Source of the DNA: Pseudomonadota bacterium
GTDB lineage: Bacteria; Pseudomonadota; Alphaproteobacteria; Micropepsales; Micropepsaceae
Assembly (NCBI GenBank): GCA_021808875.1
Contig: JAKBAU010000114.1
Span: 1 to 10,167 of the forward strand
Direction: 5' to 3'
DNA: 10,167 bases
The first letter of the stretch is position 1, and each line of letters begins with the position of its first letter. Shown piece after piece: positions 9,076 through 10,167 of this stretch. Position numbers and translations under genes: made by a program. Under the pieces are notes generated by a model, which was not told the origin of the DNA, did not search any database, and was given only the letters and a program-made list of their open reading frames with translations.

Positions 9076-9080
9076 CCTCT
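9076..9080 (-). promoter_or_regulatory. Ribosome binding site that decides the GTG start of the helicase
   Basis: AGAGG on the minus strand, overlapping the last base of the Phd stop codon and 5 bases before the GTG at 9070-9068. No ATG lies nearby in frame before the conserved PLD region, so this site favours GTG as the real start and suggests that ribosomes finishing phd re-initiate here. Confidence 0.55.
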
Positions 9081-9289
9081 CATTCAACGTCGCCCTTCGA
9101 GGGCCCCATGATCCCTGCTTCGCCCTTATCCGCACGTCCAGATTGCAACGAAAGACGTTCGTATTCTTCCACCGAAACCACCACCACAACGCCGCGCCGA
9201 TGCTTTTCGATCAGTACCGGCTCTGCACGCGCAGTATCGATCATCAGGCCGAAGCCATTCTTCGCTTCACGCGCCGACATGATTTTCAT
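9080..9289 (-). CDS. Phd/YefM-family antitoxin-like DNA-binding protein, no partner toxin
   Basis: A 69-residue protein, MKIMSAREAKNGFG then DTARAEPVLIEKHRRG and VVVVVSVEEYERL. This is the classic Phd/YefM order: N-terminal 'SAREAKNxFG' DNA-binding fold, 'EPVxIxKHGR' loop, and 'VVVxSxEEYERL' strand-helix. The same frame is open up to 9376, but those 29 extra residues match nothing in the family, so the ATG at 9289 is chosen. Family members dimerise, bind operator DNA to repress their own operon, and neutralise a Doc or RelE-type toxin through a C-terminal tail. Here the tail after EEYERL is about 23 residues, and the downstream gene is the helicase, not a toxin; none is seen in the window. 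The likely inferred role is transcriptional control of the defence operon. A leftover from a lost toxin-antitoxin pair is the alternative. Confidence 0.85.
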   Translation of the reverse strand: MKIMSAREAKNGFGLMIDTARAEPVLIEKHRRGVVVVVSVEEYERLSLQSGRADKGEAGIMGPSKGDVE

Positions 9290-9402
9290 CGCAGGATCTC
9301 GGGGTAATCCATCGCGCCATTTAGGACGAAATAGCTCTTTCCCGCAATGGCGACGCCGACTTTCTGATACGGGCAAATGGGCGGCGTGTTCAGATGTCGA
9401 GA
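9286..9402 (-). pseudogene. Gene-like C-terminal tail overlapping phd by ATGA; possible remnant of an upstream gene
   Basis: After an in-frame TAA (9405-9403) there are 38 sense codons ending at TGA (9288-9286), which overlaps the phd ATG as ATGA. The peptide looks protein-like, with a GVAIAGKSYFVLNGAMDYPE stretch, and no ATG or GTG precedes this part in frame. The ATGA overlap is typical of a real operon neighbour, which suggests the 3' end of a lost gene that once preceded phd. I do not recognise the family. It could also be chance in a high-GC region. Confidence 0.25.
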
Positions 9403-9418
9403 TTAAGCCCGAAGGCGA

Positions 9419-9496
9419 GGGGTGATGGGGTGATGGGGTGATGGGGTGATGGGGTGATGGGGTGATGGGGTGATGGGGTGATGGGGTGATGGGGTG
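9419..9496 (+). repeat. Perfect 8-base tandem repeat, GGGGTGAT x 9.75, G-quadruplex type
   Basis: Nine exact copies of GGGGTGAT (9419-9490) plus GGGGTG (9491-9496), with no variation. On the plus strand this gives ten runs of four G separated by TGAT, which fits the classical G-quadruplex pattern (four or more G-tracts with short loops) many times over. The minus strand is C-rich. It lies about 130 bases upstream of phd and 49 bases before the relaxase remnant, outside any supported gene. Perfect short-unit arrays tend to change copy number by slippage. The whole 9290-9544 gap otherwise holds only the gene-like tail (9286-9402) and an AT-rich patch (9501-9545). Confidence 0.97.
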
Positions 9497-9499
9497 GCG

Positions 9500-9532
9500 G
9501 ATAGTCCTATTTTCGTAATGTCTTCAATGGTA
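9500..9532 (-). promoter_or_regulatory. Weak candidate promoter facing the operon in an AT-rich patch
   Basis: On the minus strand TTGAAG is followed after about 18 bases by TATCCG, in the only AT-rich stretch upstream of the operon. The -10 match is poor. If used, transcription would run through the C-rich side of the tandem repeat before phd. No better sigma-70-like pair was found between the repeat and phd, so the true promoter remains unlocated. Confidence 0.15.
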
Positions 9533-9544
9533 TTTTAGATTCTG

Positions 9545-9766
9545 ATGAAGACGATGTGGGGCGATCTCGGCACCAAGCCCGACTGGATCACGGTCGATCA
9601 CCACAACACCGACCACCCGTGTGTCCGCATCTTGCAGCCCGGCGTCACCGAGGAGGGGAAGATTCTCAACACCGCCGATGACTACATCGCCCACGGCATC
9701 TCCGAGCGGACGAGCAAGAGTGTAACGCTGGACCCGGGCCGGCAGACCGAGCAGGAGGTCAGCCGT
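9545..9766 (+). pseudogene. Remnant of a conjugative relaxase (VirD2/RlxS-like), catalytic histidines lost
   Basis: About 74 codons read like the middle of the relaxase domain of plasmid or integrative-element mobilisation proteins: GDLGTKPDWITVDHHNTDHP, then EEGKILNTADDYIAHGISER, then GRQTEQEVSR. Family members nick the transfer origin and carry a motif III of the type DHxNTDNPHxH, whose histidines hold the metal. Here it reads DHHNTDHPCVR (residues 18-28), so two metal ligands have become Cys and Arg. There is no N-terminal domain with the catalytic tyrosine (an in-frame TAG sits just before the ATG), and similarity ends near 9766, where transposase sequence begins on the other strand. The frame stays open to 9898, but that extension is antisense to the transposase fragment. 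Clearly decayed; it shows that a mobilisable element once occupied this spot. Confidence 0.75.
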
Positions 9767-9783
9767 CCGATAACGTCGCGCCT

Positions 9784-9977
9784 ATCCAGTGCGGTCGCGA
9801 TTTGGCTATCGCTCCACGCCTCGCCGGCCTCGCCCGCGTCGGCCTTCAACAGGATGCGGGCCTTCATCAGCCTTTGCGTGGGGTGTGTGCCGCTGTGAAT
9901 CACGCATCCAACCGCACCCGCTCTTCCGCACTGACCTTCACGACATACTTCTTTACGGCGATCTCTCTGGCGGCCAC
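9784..9977 (-). pseudogene. IS630-family transposase N-terminal fragment with a frameshift
   Basis: Beginning at GTG 9977 the minus strand reads KKYVVKVSAEERVRLDA and stops at TGA (9902-9900). One frame over it continues at once as IHSGTHPTQRLMKARILLKA, then GEAWSDSQIATALD, ending at 9784. Joined, these give the usual start of IS630-type transposases: 'KKYxVxLSxEER..L..LI..G....R...ARILLKAD....W.D..IA.ALD', a helix-turn-helix that binds the element's ends. One missing base near 9902 explains the shift. The DDE catalytic domain is absent, since similarity stops after about 60 residues, beside the relaxase remnant. Terminal repeats were not identified with confidence. The piece is dead and probably marks an insertion followed by a deletion. 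Confidence 0.75.
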
Positions 9978-10048
9978 GAATCGGCTCCGTCGTTACGTTA
10001 CGGTGCCATCGGTTCGGACATTCTACTCACTGTCAATGACGGGAGGCA

Positions 10049-10167
10049 CTACGTCCCCCCGTCCGGCCGGCCGAACGCATCGACCATGGCCCGGATCTGC
10101 TCCGGGTCGCTTTGTTCCATCACCCGGCGGGCGAACCGGATACAGGCCCCGATCTCCACCGACCGGA
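10049..10167 (-). CDS. 3' end of an unrecognised protein (partial)
   Basis: The minus strand is open from the window edge (first full codon 10165-10163) to TAG at 10051-10049, giving 38 residues: an amphipathic stretch IGACIRFARRVME, an acidic turn QSDPEQIRAMVDAF, and the end GRPDGGT. The regular alternation of charged and hydrophobic residues and the high-GC codon pattern (G or C at most third positions) argue for a real C-terminus. I cannot name the family. The 71 bases between its stop and the transposase fragment contain no visible gene. Confidence 0.5.
   Translation of the reverse strand, partial: RSVEIGACIRFARRVMEQSDPEQIRAMVDAFGRPDGGT

Noticed and set aside
9290..9376. Upstream extension of the Phd frame by 29 codons
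   Set aside because: The extra residues do not resemble the family, which starts at 'MKxMSAREAKN'. The ATG at 9289 fits the family start exactly.
9419..9496. CRISPR array or integron-type repeat
   Set aside because: The units are 8 bases, contiguous and without spacers, so neither fits. It is a simple tandem repeat.
9682..9903. 73-residue minus-strand frame as an independent gene
   Set aside because: Its first 40 residues continue the transposase N-terminus after a frameshift, and the rest is antisense to the relaxase remnant. It is part of a pseudogene.

Overview
High-GC bacterial DNA, most likely from an alphaproteobacterium and perhaps a sphingomonad. This rests on the base composition, the style of the Phd protein, and the relaxase and IS630-type fragments; it is inference, with no marker gene to settle it.

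Layout. Bases 1-126 (+) are the last 41 codons of a decarboxylating dehydrogenase of the isocitrate/isopropylmalate family. A 280-base gap follows, with a strong hairpin next to the dehydrogenase stop and a weaker one on the other side. Bases 407-9289 are one tightly packed operon on the minus strand. Read 5'->3' it is: small Phd/YefM-type antitoxin (9289-9080); 1083-residue fusion of an HKD (phospholipase D-like) nuclease domain to an SNF2-type helicase (9070-5819); 1308-residue Eco57I/type IIG-like N6-adenine methyltransferase (5822-1896); and 495-residue SMC/RecF-like ATPase (1894-407). Junctions are a 9-base gap, a 4-base ATGA overlap and a 1-base gap. Upstream lie a reading frame that looks like a gene tail and a perfect 8-base repeat of G-quadruplex type (9419-9496). 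Bases 9545-9977 are debris of mobile DNA: a relaxase fragment that has lost metal-binding histidines, joined to a frameshifted IS630-type transposase 5' end on the opposite strand. The last 119 bases hold the 3' end of an unrecognised minus-strand gene.

Interpretation. Helicase + methylase + ATPase is the composition of the antiphage category I recall as 'hma' (helicase, methylase, ATPase). The closest reading is a chromosomal or integrative defence operon: the methyltransferase would mark self DNA, the helicase would translocate on and perhaps cleave unmarked DNA through its HKD domain, and the ATPase would act as sensor or switch. Features that look non-standard are the toxin-less antitoxin at the head of the operon, the G-quadruplex-type repeat upstream, and the absence of any recognisable restriction nuclease other than the HKD domain. 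The operon sits beside relaxase and IS remnants, which fits arrival by horizontal transfer.
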